Below, in pieces: positions 10,320 through 21,739 of a DNA stretch of 33,221 nucleotides. Position 1 is the first letter of the stretch. The number at the start of each line of letters is the position of its first letter. The DNA is from Gammaproteobacteria bacterium. GTDB taxonomy: Bacteria; Pseudomonadota; Gammaproteobacteria; AKS1. The translations under genes were made by a program, and so were the position numbers. Under the pieces are notes generated by a model that saw only the letters and a list, made by a program, of their open reading frames with translations, made no database searches and was not told where the DNA came from. The DNA lies in the NCBI GenBank assembly GCA_027078075.1, contig JALTKP010000304.1:1-33221 (forward strand). The letters run 5' to 3'.

Positions 10320-12659
10320 ATGAAACGATTTATTCTCGCTGTTTTCTTGTCTATCGGATTTATACAGGTTGCCTGGTCCGGTGAAACATTTGTGATCAAA
10401 GATATTCGTGTTGAAGGACTTCAGCGTATTGCTGCGGGTACCGTATTTAGTTATTTACCCATCAAAGTGGGTGACACACTGAATGATCGACGTTCGGGTA
10501 GTGTGATACGTGCTTTGTTTAAAACCGGCTTTTTTAAAGATGTCAGACTTGAAAAAGAAAATGACACATTAATCGTTTACGTTATAGAGCGACCTGCGAT
10601 TGCAACAATCGATATAAATGGTAATAGCTCGATTGAAGATGAAGCACTAAATACTGGGTTGAAGGAAATCGGTTTTGCGGTTGGTCGTGTGTTTGATAAA
10701 TCGCTGTTAGACAAAGTTGAACAAGAATTACGCCGCATTTATTTTAGCCAAGGTAAATATGGTGTTAAATTAGAAACAACCGTTACTCCACTGGAACGAA
10801 ATCGTGTTGGTATTACGATTGATGTTTCTGAAGGTGTTGTTGCTAAAATCCATCAAATTAACATTGTTGGTAATAAAACGTTTGATGATAAAACTTTATT
10901 AGAAGAGTTTGCACTGAGTACACCTACATTACTTTCGTTTTATACCGGAAATGACCAATATTCAAAACAAAAACTAGCAGGTGATCTTGAGACATTACGT
11001 TCTTATTATTTAAACCGCGGTTATGTGAATTTTAATATTGATTCAACACAAGTTTCGATTACACCTGATCGTAAGGATGTGTTTATCACTATCAACGTCA
11101 CTGAGGGTGACCAGTTTACAGTTAACAAAGTAAAACTGGCAGGTGAATTGGTTGTTGAGAAAGAAAAACTGTTCCCATTAGTTACGATACAAAAAGGTGA
11201 TATTTTTTCTCGCCGTCGTTCAACTAAAACTAGCGAGAACATTACCCGCCAACTTGGAAATAATGGTTATGCTTTTGCGAATGTAAATGTTGTACCTGAA
11301 ATTCTAGACGATAAGAAAGAAGTTAATCTGACTTTCTTTATTGATCCAGGTAAGCGTGTTTATGCAAGAAGAATTAACTTCTCTGGCAACACTCGAACAC
11401 GTGATGAAGTATTACGTCGTGAAATGCGCCAATTTGAGAGTGCATGGGTATCGACTGATAATATTGAAGCATCTCAAGCTAGATTGAGACGTTTGGGCTA
11501 CTTTGAATCTGTCGAAGTGGAAACACCAGCAGTACCAGGTACCACTGATCAAGTAGACGTTAACTATAAAGTTAAAGAGCGTGCTTCTGGTAACTTATTG
11601 GCGGGTGTTGGTTACTCTGATACACAGGGTGTTATTTTCAATGCCAGTGTTGCTCAGAACAATTTTTTAGGAAGTGGTAAGCGTATCGCTGTTGGTTTTG
11701 ATAATAGTGAAATCAATCGTGTTTACCGTTTCTCTTATACAAACCCTTATTACACCGAAGACGGTGTGAGTCGTGGTTTTAACTTGAATTTCCGTCAACG
11801 CGATGCAAGCCGTGCTAACTTAGCCAGTTATTCTTCTGATCTTTTTTCAGCAGGCATTTCATATGGCATACCGATTACCGATGTTGAACGTATAACCGTT
11901 AATTTTAATTATCAGCAAGATGTGATTAATACAACGGGTAGTACGCCACAACGATTCCGTGATGATTTAGGTCGGTTAGATAGTAGCTTTGATCCCAATG
12001 ATATCTTAAATTCAGATAAATCTAGTTTTAATAGTTTTGTTATGACAGCATCATATTCTGAAGATACTCGTAACAGACGTGTGTTCCCAACTAAAGGTGG
12101 GTTACAACGTATTAGTGCAGAGGTTTCTGTACCGGGTAGTGATCTTGAGTATTATAAAATTAATTACCGTGCTCAACGTTACCTTTCATTAACACGTAAT
12201 TTAACATTGGGTTTGCGTGGTGATATTGGTTATGGCGATGGCTATGGTGACACATCTATATTACCTTTCTTCAAGAATTTCCTTGTTGGTGGTAGAGGAT
12301 CAGTTCGTGGTTACACGGCTAATACGCTAGGCCCGCGTATTCAGGGTGGTGTTAATAATGACCGTCCTATCGGTGGTGATCTGAAACTGGTTGGTAGTGT
12401 TGAGTTAATCTTCCCTGTGCCATTCGTTAAAGATAAAAATGCTTGGCGTTTTAGTACCTTTGTTGATGGTGGTAACGTATTTGGTTCTGGACCAGGTGAT
12501 GAAGAGTTTGCAGTTGATAACATTCGTTTCGCGGCAGGACTTGGTGTGACATGGCTTTCACCGTTCGGTGCACTAAGTGTGAGTGTTGCAGCGCCATTTA
12601 ATGACCAACCTGATGACGATACCAAGACCTTCCAGTTTAATTTCGGCAACGGATTCTGA
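10320..12659 (+). CDS. bamA: Outer membrane protein assembly factor BamA
   Basis: Signal peptide, POTRA repeats (FVIKDIRVEGLQRIAAGTVFSYLP...), C-terminal barrel with GGRGSVRGY and terminal FNFGNGF. Confidence 0.98.
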   Translation: MKRFILAVFLSIGFIQVAWSGETFVIKDIRVEGLQRIAAGTVFSYLPIKVGDTLNDRRSGSVIRALFKTGFFKDVRLEKENDTLIVYVIERPAIATIDINGNSSIEDEALNTGLKEIGFAVGRVFDKSLLDKVEQELRRIYFSQGKYGVKLETTVTPLERNRVGITIDVSEGVVAKIHQINIVGNKTFDDKTLLEEFALSTPTLLSFYTGNDQYSKQKLAGDLETLRSYYLNRGYVNFNIDSTQVSITPDRKDVFITINVTEGDQFTVNKVKLAGELVVEKEKLFPLVTIQKGDIFSRRRSTKTSENITRQLGNNGYAFANVNVVPEILDDKKEVNLTFFIDPGKRVYARRINFSGNTRTRDEVLRREMRQFESAWVSTDNIEASQARLRRLGYFESVEVETPAVPGTTDQVDVNYKVKERASGNLLAGVGYSDTQGVIFNASVAQNNFLGSGKRIAVGFDNSEINRVYRFSYTNPYYTEDGVSRGFNLNFRQRDASRANLASYSSDLFSAGISYGIPITDVERITVNFNYQQDVINTTGSTPQRFRDDLGRLDSSFDPNDILNSDKSSFNSFVMTASYSEDTRNRRVFPTKGGLQRISAEVSVPGSDLEYYKINYRAQRYLSLTRNLTLGLRGDIGYGDGYGDTSILPFFKNFLVGGRGSVRGYTANTLGPRIQGGVNNDRPIGGDLKLVGSVELIFPVPFVKDKNAWRFSTFVDGGNVFGSGPGDEEFAVDNIRFAAGLGVTWLSPFGALSVSVAAPFNDQPDDDTKTFQFNFGNGF

Positions 12660-12702
12660 TGTGCTAAACTGTAAAAATAGAGCGAAATACCGGAGTAGAA
12701 CC

Positions 12703-13221
12703 TTGAACATATTGAAAAAGACAATTTTCGCAGTGATGTTAGCATCGCTAACAACATATGCTTCTGCGCAGGAGTTGCGTATTGGTGTGGTCAATCCTAA
12801 CCGTTTGCTGGAAGAAGCGCCGCAATCAAAGTTAGCACTTAAGCGTTTAGAGCAGGAATTTGCGACACGTAACGGTAAGCTACTTAAAGAACAGAAGTCG
12901 ATTAAGGGTTTAGAAGATAAGTTGCGTCGTGATGGCGCTATCATGGCTGAATCAGAACGTCGTAAGTTAGAACGAGATATAGTTAGTCGTAAACGTGAAC
13001 TACGTCGTGGCTCAGATGAACTTCGTGAAGATCGTACTTTCCGCAGTAATGAAGAGCGCGGTAAGTTGTTGCGTTTTGTTAATGAAGCGATCACTAAAAT
13101 TGGCAAAGAAGAAAAGTTTGATTTAATTCTTTATGAAGGTATTGCTTACGCAAATCCTAAAGTTGATTTGACTAAGAAGATTCTTAAACGCCTACAAGCG
13201 GAAGCGAAAGCCGGAAAATAA
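12703..13221 (+). CDS. skp: OmpH/Skp family periplasmic chaperone
   Basis: TTG start at 12703 with GGAG 7 nt upstream gives signal peptide LNILKKTIFAVMLASLTTYASAQELRIGVVNPNRLLEE...; ORF-track start 12583 is within bamA. Confidence 0.9.
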   Translation: MNILKKTIFAVMLASLTTYASAQELRIGVVNPNRLLEEAPQSKLALKRLEQEFATRNGKLLKEQKSIKGLEDKLRRDGAIMAESERRKLERDIVSRKRELRRGSDELREDRTFRSNEERGKLLRFVNEAITKIGKEEKFDLILYEGIAYANPKVDLTKKILKRLQAEAKAGK

Positions 13222-13238
13222 TAACAACGGGAATTATT

Positions 13239-14258
13239 GTGTCACATACACTTGAAGAACTGGCTGGTTTTGTCGGTGGAAGAGTAGAAGGTGATACAAC
13301 CTGTGTTATCGAGAATGTTGCTTCGCTTGAATCAGCTGGTTCTCGAGATATTAGTTTCTACACCGGTGGAAAACATAAAGCGGCATTAGCAAACACTCAG
13401 GCTAATGCCGTTATACTTTCCGATAAGCATGTAAGTTTAATTACGACAAATTTAATTGTTGTTGATAATCCCTTATTAGCCTTTGCTCAAATTGCTAAGA
13501 AACTAAATCCTGTTAAACCTAAGTCAGGTGTTCACCCTGATGCCAGTGTTGATCCAAATGCGAATATTGATGCATCTGCTTATGTAGGTGCACAGTCAGT
13601 TATTGCAGCTGGTGTTCAGGTTAAAGCGGGTGTTGTTATTGAGGCAGCTTGTGTTATTGAGCATGACTGCATCATTGGAGAGAACTCAACATTACATGCC
13701 AATGTGACTTTATGTCATGGAACAATTATCGGTAAGAATGCCATTATCTATTCTGGTGCGGTTATTGGTGGTGATGGTTTTGGCATGGCTAATGATAAGG
13801 GGCGTTGGATAAAGATACCTCAGTTAGGTATTGTTGAAATTGGCGACGATGTCGAAATTGGCGCGAACACAACTATTGATCGAGGCGCATTAGATAATAC
13901 GGTCATTGGCAAAGGTGTTAAATTAGATAACCTAATTCAGATAGCTCATAATGTTAAGATCGGTGATCATACAGCGATTGCAGGTTGTGTTGGTATTGCT
14001 GGTAGCGTGGTGATTGGGAATTACTGTACGATTGCTGGTGGAGTCGGAATCACTGATCAAGTGCAAATAGCAGACAACGTTCACATTACCGCGACGTCAT
14101 TAGTGACACAATCTATTTCACAATCTGGTGCTTATTCATCGGGAACACCGTTGCAGGAAAATGCTAAATGGCAACGTAACTATGTTCGCTTCACGCAACT
14201 GGATGATATGGCAAAACGATTGAAACGAATCGAAACAGAATTTAAAAATAAAAAATAA
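13239..14258 (+). CDS. lpxD: UDP-3-O-(3-hydroxyacyl)glucosamine N-acyltransferase
   Basis: Left-handed beta-helix hexapeptide repeats, VIGGDGFGMANDKGRWIKIPQLG, IDRGALDNTVIGKGVKLDNLIQIAHNV; GTG start. Confidence 0.97.
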   Translation: MSHTLEELAGFVGGRVEGDTTCVIENVASLESAGSRDISFYTGGKHKAALANTQANAVILSDKHVSLITTNLIVVDNPLLAFAQIAKKLNPVKPKSGVHPDASVDPNANIDASAYVGAQSVIAAGVQVKAGVVIEAACVIEHDCIIGENSTLHANVTLCHGTIIGKNAIIYSGAVIGGDGFGMANDKGRWIKIPQLGIVEIGDDVEIGANTTIDRGALDNTVIGKGVKLDNLIQIAHNVKIGDHTAIAGCVGIAGSVVIGNYCTIAGGVGITDQVQIADNVHITATSLVTQSISQSGAYSSGTPLQENAKWQRNYVRFTQLDDMAKRLKRIETEFKNKK

Positions 14259-14290
14259 GTATTTAATGCTTATTTATAGAGGTCTTTAGT

Positions 14291-14734
14291 ATGCCGAGTT
14301 TAGACATCCATGAAGTGATGCAGCATTTACCACACCGGTACCCGTTTTTACTTATTGATAGAGTATTAGATTACACGCCCGGTGAGTCATTAACGGCACT
14401 TAAAAATGTGACCTATAACGAAGAATTTTTTACCGGTCATTTTAATCATCATCCAGTGATGCCTGGTGTGCTGATTTTGGAAGCCTTAGCGCAAGCGACC
14501 GGTATTCTTTCTTATATTACGACAGAACAGCGACCTGACAGTGAATCACTGTATTATTTAGTGGGCATTGATAAAGCGCGTTTTAAAGCACCAGTTAGCC
14601 CAGGTGACCAGCTTATTTTAACAGTTGACGTTATTAAAGAAAAACGCGGCATCTGGAAATTTAATGCTGAAGCCAAAGTCGATGACAAAATTGTATCGAG
14701 TGCTGAAATTATGTGTGCACAACGGGGCGTATGA
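14291..14734 (+). CDS. fabZ: 3-hydroxyacyl-[ACP] dehydratase FabZ
   Basis: [39 protein letters not shown]. Confidence 0.98.
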   Translation: MPSLDIHEVMQHLPHRYPFLLIDRVLDYTPGESLTALKNVTYNEEFFTGHFNHHPVMPGVLILEALAQATGILSYITTEQRPDSESLYYLVGIDKARFKAPVSPGDQLILTVDVIKEKRGIWKFNAEAKVDDKIVSSAEIMCAQRGV

Positions 14735-15507
14735 GCTTAATTAGTAAACACGCAATAATTGATGAGTCAGCAAGTTTAGCTGAAGGGGTGAGTGTTGGTC
14801 ACTTCTCGATTATTGGTGCAGATGTAGAAATTGAGGAAGGTACATGGATTGGTCCTCATGTTGTCATCAATGGCCCAACAAAGATTGGTAAAAATAATAA
14901 AATCTTCCAATTTACCTCATTAGGTGAAGAGCCACAGGACATTGGCTATAAAAGCGAACCCACTCGTTTAGAGATTGGTGATAATAATATTATTCGTGAA
15001 AGTTGTACGATGAGCCGCGGTACTGTTCATGGTGGCGGCATTACACGTGTTGGTAATAATAATTTTATTATGGCTTATTCTCACATTGCTCATGATTGTC
15101 AGGTAGGTAGTCATATTATTTTTGCTAATGGCGCCTCGCTAGGTGGCCATGTGGTCATACAGGATTACGTTACCTTAGGTGGTTTCGCCTTGATACATCA
15201 GTTTGTTAAAGTCGGCACATATAGTTTTTGTGGAATGGGAAGTGGTGTTAATAAAGACGTGCCACCTTATATTATTGTTACTGGTAATCCTGCTGATGCA
15301 AGAGGGCTTAATAGTGTTGGCTTAAAACGCCGTGGTATTGAATCAAGTGCAATTAAAGAATTAAAAAATGCCTATCGTGATATCTATACCTCGGGCATGA
15401 AATTATCAGACGCGGTTGAACAAATTCAAAAGCAACAAGGGAATTGTGCAGAAGTGATAAACTTCGTTGAGTTTATACAAAACGCAGAACGCAGTATTGT
15501 CAGGTAA
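14731..15507 (+). CDS. lpxA: Acyl-ACP--UDP-N-acetylglucosamine O-acyltransferase
   Basis: [29 protein letters not shown]...; ATGA overlap with fabZ. The ORF-track start at 14713 is within fabZ. Confidence 0.97.
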   Translation: MSLISKHAIIDESASLAEGVSVGHFSIIGADVEIEEGTWIGPHVVINGPTKIGKNNKIFQFTSLGEEPQDIGYKSEPTRLEIGDNNIIRESCTMSRGTVHGGGITRVGNNNFIMAYSHIAHDCQVGSHIIFANGASLGGHVVIQDYVTLGGFALIHQFVKVGTYSFCGMGSGVNKDVPPYIIVTGNPADARGLNSVGLKRRGIESSAIKELKNAYRDIYTSGMKLSDAVEQIQKQQGNCAEVINFVEFIQNAERSIVR

Positions 15508-15510
15508 GTT

Positions 15511-16665
15511 ATGCGCATTGGTCTTGTCGCAGGAGAATCATCGGGAGACTTGCTCGGAGCAGGAATGATAAAGGCTCTGCGTCAATCTGTTGGTGAGCTT
15601 GATGCAGAAGGTATTGCTGGTCCGAATATGGTGGAAGCAGGCTGTACTGCTCTTTTTCCCGCAGAAAAACTCTCGATTATGGGGCTTGTTGATGCGCTTG
15701 TTCATTATCGTGAATTACGAGCAATCCGTAATCAGCTCAGAGACCGTTTTATTGCTAACCCTCCTGATGTTTTTGTTGGTATTGATGCACCTGATTTTAA
15801 TTTAACCTTGCTCGAACAGCTGCGCCGAGCGGGTATACCTACGGTTCAATATGTCAGCCCACAAGTATGGGCATGGCGTCGTTACCGAGTAAAAAAGATT
15901 GTGCGTGCGGTTGATTGTGTTTTAGCGCTTTTTCCCTTTGAAGCAGAATTTTACCGTGAACATAATGTGCCGGTAAAATTTGTAGGCCATCCTTTTGCCG
16001 ATCAAATTCCGATGACAACAGATAAAGTGGCAGCAAGAATTAAGCTTGGTTTAGATGAGAATGCGACTATCATCGCTATGTTGCCAGGCAGCCGGATTAG
16101 TGAAGTGAAATACCTTGCCGAGACATTCCTTGAAACAGCGAGTTATTGTCAGCAGCAACGTAAAGATATTCAGTTTGTTGTGCCGTTCGCATCACAGACA
16201 GTCAGGGATGTATTTATTCAAGTTGGTGGTGAGTTAGCTAAGCAACTTCCAATTACGTTTATTGATGGGCAAGCCAGAGAAGTAATGGGCGCTGCAGATT
16301 GTCTTTTAATGGCGTCTGGTACAGCAACACTTGAAGCGATGTTAGTAAAACGGCCTATGGTTGTTGCTTATCGGTTTTCGAAGATAAATTATTTTATTTT
16401 AAATATGTGGGTGAAAATAAAAAATTTTTCATTACCAAACTTATTAGCCGGTGAAACTATTGTTCCTGAGTATGTACAGGATGCAGCTAAACCAGAAGTA
16501 ATGGGCGAGAAGCTGTTAAATTATTTGAACAATCCAGGTGAAGTAAAACATATCATGGAACGTTTTACCGAAATTCATCTCACTTTAAAACAAGATACCG
16601 ATAAACAGGCAGCTGAAGCAGTGCTCAAGGTCATCAATAAAAAAATGGAAAATGATAATGCCTGA
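15511..16665 (+). CDS. lpxB: Lipid-A-disaccharide synthase
   Basis: [23 protein letters not shown]...[17 protein letters not shown]...[12 protein letters not shown]. Confidence 0.97.
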   Translation: MRIGLVAGESSGDLLGAGMIKALRQSVGELDAEGIAGPNMVEAGCTALFPAEKLSIMGLVDALVHYRELRAIRNQLRDRFIANPPDVFVGIDAPDFNLTLLEQLRRAGIPTVQYVSPQVWAWRRYRVKKIVRAVDCVLALFPFEAEFYREHNVPVKFVGHPFADQIPMTTDKVAARIKLGLDENATIIAMLPGSRISEVKYLAETFLETASYCQQQRKDIQFVVPFASQTVRDVFIQVGGELAKQLPITFIDGQAREVMGAADCLLMASGTATLEAMLVKRPMVVAYRFSKINYFILNMWVKIKNFSLPNLLAGETIVPEYVQDAAKPEVMGEKLLNYLNNPGEVKHIMERFTEIHLTLKQDTDKQAAEAVLKVINKKMENDNA

Positions 16666-17239
16666 AACAATGATTCTTATTGCTGGTGTAGATGAAGTAG
16701 GGCGAGGACCTCTAGCTGGTCCGGTCGTTGCTGCGGCTGTAATACTTGATCCGGCGAATCCTATTGAAGGGCTGGCAGATTCTAAAAAACTATCAGAGAC
16801 TAAGCGCAATAAGCTTGATATAGAAATACGTGAGAAAGCCTTAAGTTGGTCTTTAGGCAGAGCAGAGATAAACGAAATTGATGATATTAATATTCTTCAT
16901 GCCAGTTTATTAGCAATGAAACGGGCGGTAGAGGGACTATCAATACAGCCTGAACATGCACAAATAGATGGTAATCGTTGCCCGGAATTAAGTTGTTCGA
17001 GTGAAGCGATAATTAAAGGTGATCAAAAAGTTGCCTGCATTAGTGCCGCATCGATCATTGCCAAGGTTGCTCGTGATTCAGAAATGCTTGAAATGGATGT
17101 AAAATATCCTGGTTATGGCTTTGCTGCACACAAAGGTTACCCTACCAAGGTGCATATGCAGGCTTTGTTGGATTTAGGTATTACACCGATACATCGGCGT
17201 AGTTTTTCACCTGTAGCAAAAATAATTAATCAGCGTTAG
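16652..17239 (+). CDS. rnhB: Ribonuclease HII
   Basis: [23 protein letters not shown]...[15 protein letters not shown]; start 16652 or 16658. Confidence 0.97.
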   Translation: MIMPETMILIAGVDEVGRGPLAGPVVAAAVILDPANPIEGLADSKKLSETKRNKLDIEIREKALSWSLGRAEINEIDDINILHASLLAMKRAVEGLSIQPEHAQIDGNRCPELSCSSEAIIKGDQKVACISAASIIAKVARDSEMLEMDVKYPGYGFAAHKGYPTKVHMQALLDLGITPIHRRSFSPVAKIINQR

Positions 17240-17251
17240 CCAGAGAGTTTG

Positions 17252-20200
17252 ATGTCAAAAGATTTTGTTCATTTACATGTTCACACCGAGTTTTCTTTGG
17301 TGGATGGGTTGGTACGCATCAAACCTTTGATGAAGGCGGTATCAGAAGCAGGCATGCCTGCTGTTGCCTTGACCGATCAATCGAATCTGTTTGCGATGGT
17401 CAAATTTTATCGTGCGGCTATTGCGGCAGGGGTAAAACCCCTTATTGGTGTTGAAATTCTTATTCATCCTGAAAGTGAGCGCGTTCCACCATCTCGGGTT
17501 ATTTTGCTCTGCCAGAATCATGATGGTTACTTAAATATTAATCGTCTTATTACCAGAAGCTATCTTGAAGGTCAGCATCGCGGTATTCCGATGATTGAAA
17601 AGCAGTGGCTAGACGGCAGTACTGATGGTTTGATTGCATTATCGGCTGGTCGTAGTGGTGATATCGGTCAAGCATTACTTGCTGATGATATACGACAAGC
17701 AACACAATTATTAGAAGGTTGGTCAGCATTATTCCCTGATCGTTTTTACCTTGAATTACAACGTACTGGACGTGAACATGAAGAACGTTATCTACATGCT
17801 GCGGTTAAATTAGCAAGTGATAATAATATTCCTGTTGTCGCGACTAACGATGTGCGTTTTATTGAAAAAGAAGATTTTGATGCACATGAAGCTCGGGTGT
17901 GTATTCATGATGGCCGCGCCTTAAATGATTCACGTCGTCCGCATTTATATAGTAATCAGCAATACCTGCGCAGTGCAGAGGAAATGTGTGAGTTGTTTTC
18001 AGATATTCCTGAGGCAATTGAAAACAGTGTTCTGATTGCTCAGCGTTGTAATATCGAACTTAAATTAGGTACGTACTTTTTGCCTGATTTTCCTGTTCCA
18101 GAAGGGCTAGATATTAATCAGTTCCTAACATTGGAATCTGAGAAAGGCTTAGAAAAACGTATTGAACAACTTGAAGGCATTCAAGGGAAGTTCAGCGTAG
18201 AGAGACGTGCAGAATACTTCGAGAGGCTTAAAGTTGAACTCGGCGTTATTATTACAATGGGGTTCCCCGGTTATTTTTTGATTGTTGCTGATTTTATTAA
18301 ATGGGCAAAGAACAATGATGTACCAGTAGGGCCTGGACGTGGTTCGGGTGCGGGTTCAATTGTTGCCTATGCGCTTTTTATTACTGATCTTGATCCGATC
18401 GAATTTGATTTACTGTTCGAACGTTTTCTTAACCCTGAACGTGTTTCCATGCCGGATTTCGATGTTGATTTCTGTATGGAGGGGCGCGATCGCGTTATTG
18501 ATTATGTTGCGCGTACTTATGGGCGCGATAAAGTCTCACAAATCATTACCTATGGCACCATGGCTGCTAAAGCAGTTATTCGAGATGCCGGACGCGCACT
18601 CGGGCAACCTTATGGCTTTGTTGATCCGATTGCTAAACTGATTCCGTTTGAAATTGGTATTACTTTAACAAAAGCATTGGATCAGGAAGAGGAATTACGC
18701 CGACGTTATGAACAAGATGATGATGTGCATGGCTTGATTGATTTAGCGCTGTCATTAGAAGGTATTACTAAGAACGCTGGTAAGCATGCCGGTGGTGTCG
18801 TGATAGCACCTACAGCACTGACCGATTTCTTACCGCTCTATTGTGAACAAGGTTCTGAGAGTATTGTTTCACAGCTGGATAAAGATGATGTTGAATCGAT
18901 TGGTTTGGTTAAGTTCGATTTCTTAGGACTACGTACACTTACGATTATTGATTGGGCAGTAAAAACTATTAACCGTGATCGTGAGCGTGCGGGTGAAGAG
19001 CTATTAGTATTAGAACAGCTAACAACAGATGATCCAGAAACATTTGCGTTGCTGAAACGCTGTGAAACCACTGCGGTCTTCCAGCTTGAATCTCGTGGCA
19101 TGAAGGAATTAATTAAAAACCTTAAGCCAGATAATTTTGAAGAAATTATTGCATTGGTTGCCTTGTTCCGTCCAGGTCCACTTGAATCAGGCATGGTCGA
19201 TGATTTTATTAAACGTAAACATGGTGCAAAAGTTGAATACCCTTTTCCAGAATTAGAAGAAGTTCTGAGCCCGACCTATGGAGTCATCGTTTATCAAGAA
19301 CAGGTGATGCAGATATCCCAGATCATCGGCAATTACTCGCTAGGTGGCGCTGATTTATTACGTCGTGCAATGGGTAAGAAGAAAGCAGAAGAGATGGCGA
19401 AGCAGCGCAGTATCTTTATGTCAGGTGCTAAAGAGCTCGGTTTTGATGAGAAGAAGGCCGGCGATCTATTTGACCTGATGGAAAAATTTGCCGGCTATGG
19501 TTTTAATAAATCTCACTCAGCAGCCTATGCATTAGTTTCTTACCAAACGGCTTGGCTTAAAACGCATTACCCCGCAGCATTTATGGCAGCCGTACTTTCA
19601 TCAGACATGGATAACACAGATAAAGTAGTGACCTTGATTGATGAATGTCGCACCATGAAATTAAAAGTATTACCGCCTAACGTTAATACTTGCGATTACA
19701 TGTTTAAGTCGAATGGCGAAGATGAAGTATTCTATGGATTGGGTGCGATTAAAGGTGTTGGTGAAGGTGCATTAGAAAGTGTCATTATTGAAAGAACTGA
19801 AAATGGTTTATTCAGTGATATTTTTGATTTCTGTCGCAGGGTAGATTCTCGAAAATTAAACCGTCGTGTTTTGGAAGCATTGATTCGAGCTGGTGCTTTA
19901 GATGGTCTTGGACCAAATCGCGCAACGTTGATTGCATCGTTAGGACTAGCCTTAAAAAGTGCCGACCAATATCTTAAAGATCAAGCGCGCGGGCAAGATG
20001 ACTTATTTGGTGGCGCTGTAGAGCACGAACAAGTTGTGTCTTTTGATGAACAAGAAGACTGGACCGAGAAAGAACGGCTAGAGGCGGAAAAAGAAACACT
20101 CGGATTATATTTAACCGGTCATCCTATTGCGCAATATGAAAAAGAATTGAGCCGGTTTATTTCGACACGTCTTGCTGATATACAACCATCAAGAGATAAA

Positions 20201-20707
20201 CAGGAACAAACGGTAGCCGGCTTAGTGGTTGCCCTGCAAACGCGCAACACCAAGACCGGTGGTCGAATTGGTTTTATGACACTGGATGATCGCAGTGGCC
20301 GATTAGAAGTGGCTGCCTTTACTGATGTGTTTGCACAATTTCAGGATTTAATTGGTAAAGATCGTCTTCTCGTGATTAAAGGCCCCGTTGCCGAAGACGA
20401 CTACAGTGGAGGATTGCGGCTACGTGCCACGCATATCTATGACATTGATCAAGCAAGAGAAAATTATTCACGTCAGTTGGTTATCCGTATTCCTGCTGAT
20501 AAGGCGGGGAATGGATTTGTTGAGTCTTTAGAGCAGGTATTAACACCGTATAAAAATGGCCAATGTCCAGTCTGTATCGATTATCAGCGCTCGGATTCTT
20601 CTACACGGCTGCTTTTAGGGGAAGAATGGCGTATTCGCCCAACTGATGAATTATTAATCCAGCTACGAAAATTAGCAGGGAAAGAACAAGTAGAACTCCT
20701 TTATTGA
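17252..20707 (+). CDS. dnaE: DNA polymerase III alpha subunit
   Basis: PHP domain FVHLHVHTEFSLVDGLVRI; polymerase motifs GPGRGSGAGSIVAYAL, DPIEFDLLFERFLNPERVSMPDFDVDF; ATG at 17252. Confidence 0.98.
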   Translation: MSKDFVHLHVHTEFSLVDGLVRIKPLMKAVSEAGMPAVALTDQSNLFAMVKFYRAAIAAGVKPLIGVEILIHPESERVPPSRVILLCQNHDGYLNINRLITRSYLEGQHRGIPMIEKQWLDGSTDGLIALSAGRSGDIGQALLADDIRQATQLLEGWSALFPDRFYLELQRTGREHEERYLHAAVKLASDNNIPVVATNDVRFIEKEDFDAHEARVCIHDGRALNDSRRPHLYSNQQYLRSAEEMCELFSDIPEAIENSVLIAQRCNIELKLGTYFLPDFPVPEGLDINQFLTLESEKGLEKRIEQLEGIQGKFSVERRAEYFERLKVELGVIITMGFPGYFLIVADFIKWAKNNDVPVGPGRGSGAGSIVAYALFITDLDPIEFDLLFERFLNPERVSMPDFDVDFCMEGRDRVIDYVARTYGRDKVSQIITYGTMAAKAVIRDAGRALGQPYGFVDPIAKLIPFEIGITLTKALDQEEELRRRYEQDDDVHGLIDLALSLEGITKNAGKHAGGVVIAPTALTDFLPLYCEQGSESIVSQLDKDDVESIGLVKFDFLGLRTLTIIDWAVKTINRDRERAGEELLVLEQLTTDDPETFALLKRCETTAVFQLESRGMKELIKNLKPDNFEEIIALVALFRPGPLESGMVDDFIKRKHGAKVEYPFPELEEVLSPTYGVIVYQEQVMQISQIIGNYSLGGADLLRRAMGKKKAEEMAKQRSIFMSGAKELGFDEKKAGDLFDLMEKFAGYGFNKSHSAAYALVSYQTAWLKTHYPAAFMAAVLSSDMDNTDKVVTLIDECRTMKLKVLPPNVNTCDYMFKSNGEDEVFYGLGAIKGVGEGALESVIIERTENGLFSDIFDFCRRVDSRKLNRRVLEALIRAGALDGLGPNRATLIASLGLALKSADQYLKDQARGQDDLFGGAVEHEQVVSFDEQEDWTEKERLEAEKETLGLYLTGHPIAQYEKELSRFISTRLADIQPSRDKQEQTVAGLVVALQTRNTKTGGRIGFMTLDDRSGRLEVAAFTDVFAQFQDLIGKDRLLVIKGPVAEDDYSGGLRLRATHIYDIDQARENYSRQLVIRIPADKAGNGFVESLEQVLTPYKNGQCPVCIDYQRSDSSTRLLLGEEWRIRPTDELLIQLRKLAGKEQVELLY

Positions 20708-20735
20708 GATTTTATTAATTTTTAGACCGCGTATT

Positions 20736-20771
20736 TTGCCCTTTACGCCCAGATCCGGTATTTTATAGTTA
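20736..20771 (+). promoter_or_regulatory. Candidate promoter for accA: TTGCCC (20736-20741) - 17 bp - TATTTT (20759-20764), predicted +1 at the accA ATG
   Basis: Read by eye; 17-bp spacer; the -10-like hexamer ends 6 nt before ATG 20771; no clear SD in this interval. Confidence 0.4.
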
Positions 20772-21730
20772 TGGACATGAATTTTCTTGAATTTGAACAG
20801 CCTATCGCTGAACTTGAAGCTAAAATCGAAGAGCTTCGCTATGTGGGTGATGACACTGAGATTAATATCAGTGATGAAATCCAGCGCCTGCAAGAGAAGA
20901 GCCGATCGCTGACAGAATCTATTTTTAGTGGTCTTGATGCATGGCAGGTTTCACAATTAGCCCGTCATCCACAGCGCCCTTATACATTAGATTATATTGA
21001 ACGTATCTTTGACGATTTTGAAGAATTACACGGTGATCGCGCCTATGCAGATGATCACGCTATCGTTGGCGGTATTGCCCGGCTTGATGATCGTCCGGTC
21101 ATGGTTATCGGTCAGCAAAAAGGTCGTGATACCAAAGAAAAGATTCGTCGTAACTTTGGCATGCCAAGACCAGAAGGTTACCGTAAAGCATTACGCTTAA
21201 TGGAAATGGCGGAGCGTTTTACTTTGCCTGTGTTGACCTTTATTGACACACCTGGTGCATACCCTGGTATTGGTGCTGAAGAACGTGGTCAAAGTGAAGC
21301 TATTGCGCGTAACTTATTTGTATTAGCCGATTTAAAAACACCGATTATTTGTACTGTGATTGGTGAAGGTGGTTCAGGTGGTGCACTTGCCATTGGCGTT
21401 GGTGATCGTTTGAACATGTTGCAGTACAGTACTTACTCAGTGATTTCACCTGAAGGTTGTGCATCTATTCTTTGGAAAAGCGCCGAAAAAGCCTCCGATG
21501 CAGCTGAAGCAATGGGGATCACAGCACAACGTTTAAAAGAACTTGAATTAGTCGATACAATTATTCCTGAGCCACTTGGTGGCGCACATCGTGACATGGA
21601 TACCATGGCTCGTACCTTAAAACATTCATTAGTCGAATCACTGGATGCGCTTGTTCGAACGCCAATTGATCGTTTGTTGGAACAGCGTTACGAACGTTTA
21701 TCAAGCATCGGTAATTATCAGGAACAATAA
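20771..21730 (+). CDS. accA: Acetyl-CoA carboxylase carboxyltransferase alpha subunit
   Basis: [22 protein letters not shown]...; [26 protein letters not shown]. Confidence 0.98.
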   Translation: MDMNFLEFEQPIAELEAKIEELRYVGDDTEINISDEIQRLQEKSRSLTESIFSGLDAWQVSQLARHPQRPYTLDYIERIFDDFEELHGDRAYADDHAIVGGIARLDDRPVMVIGQQKGRDTKEKIRRNFGMPRPEGYRKALRLMEMAERFTLPVLTFIDTPGAYPGIGAEERGQSEAIARNLFVLADLKTPIICTVIGEGGSGGALAIGVGDRLNMLQYSTYSVISPEGCASILWKSAEKASDAAEAMGITAQRLKELELVDTIIPEPLGGAHRDMDTMARTLKHSLVESLDALVRTPIDRLLEQRYERLSSIGNYQEQ

Positions 21731-21739
21731 GACAGCACC

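Noticed and set aside
12573-13106. 177-aa minus-strand ORF (Ser/Arg-rich) opposite skp
   Set aside because: Low-complexity shadow ORF antisense to skp/bamA.
14253-14275. AAATAAG/CTTATTT hairpin at the lpxD stop before fabZ
   Set aside because: Stem is almost entirely A/T and easily arises by chance in an AT-rich spacer; no supporting context.
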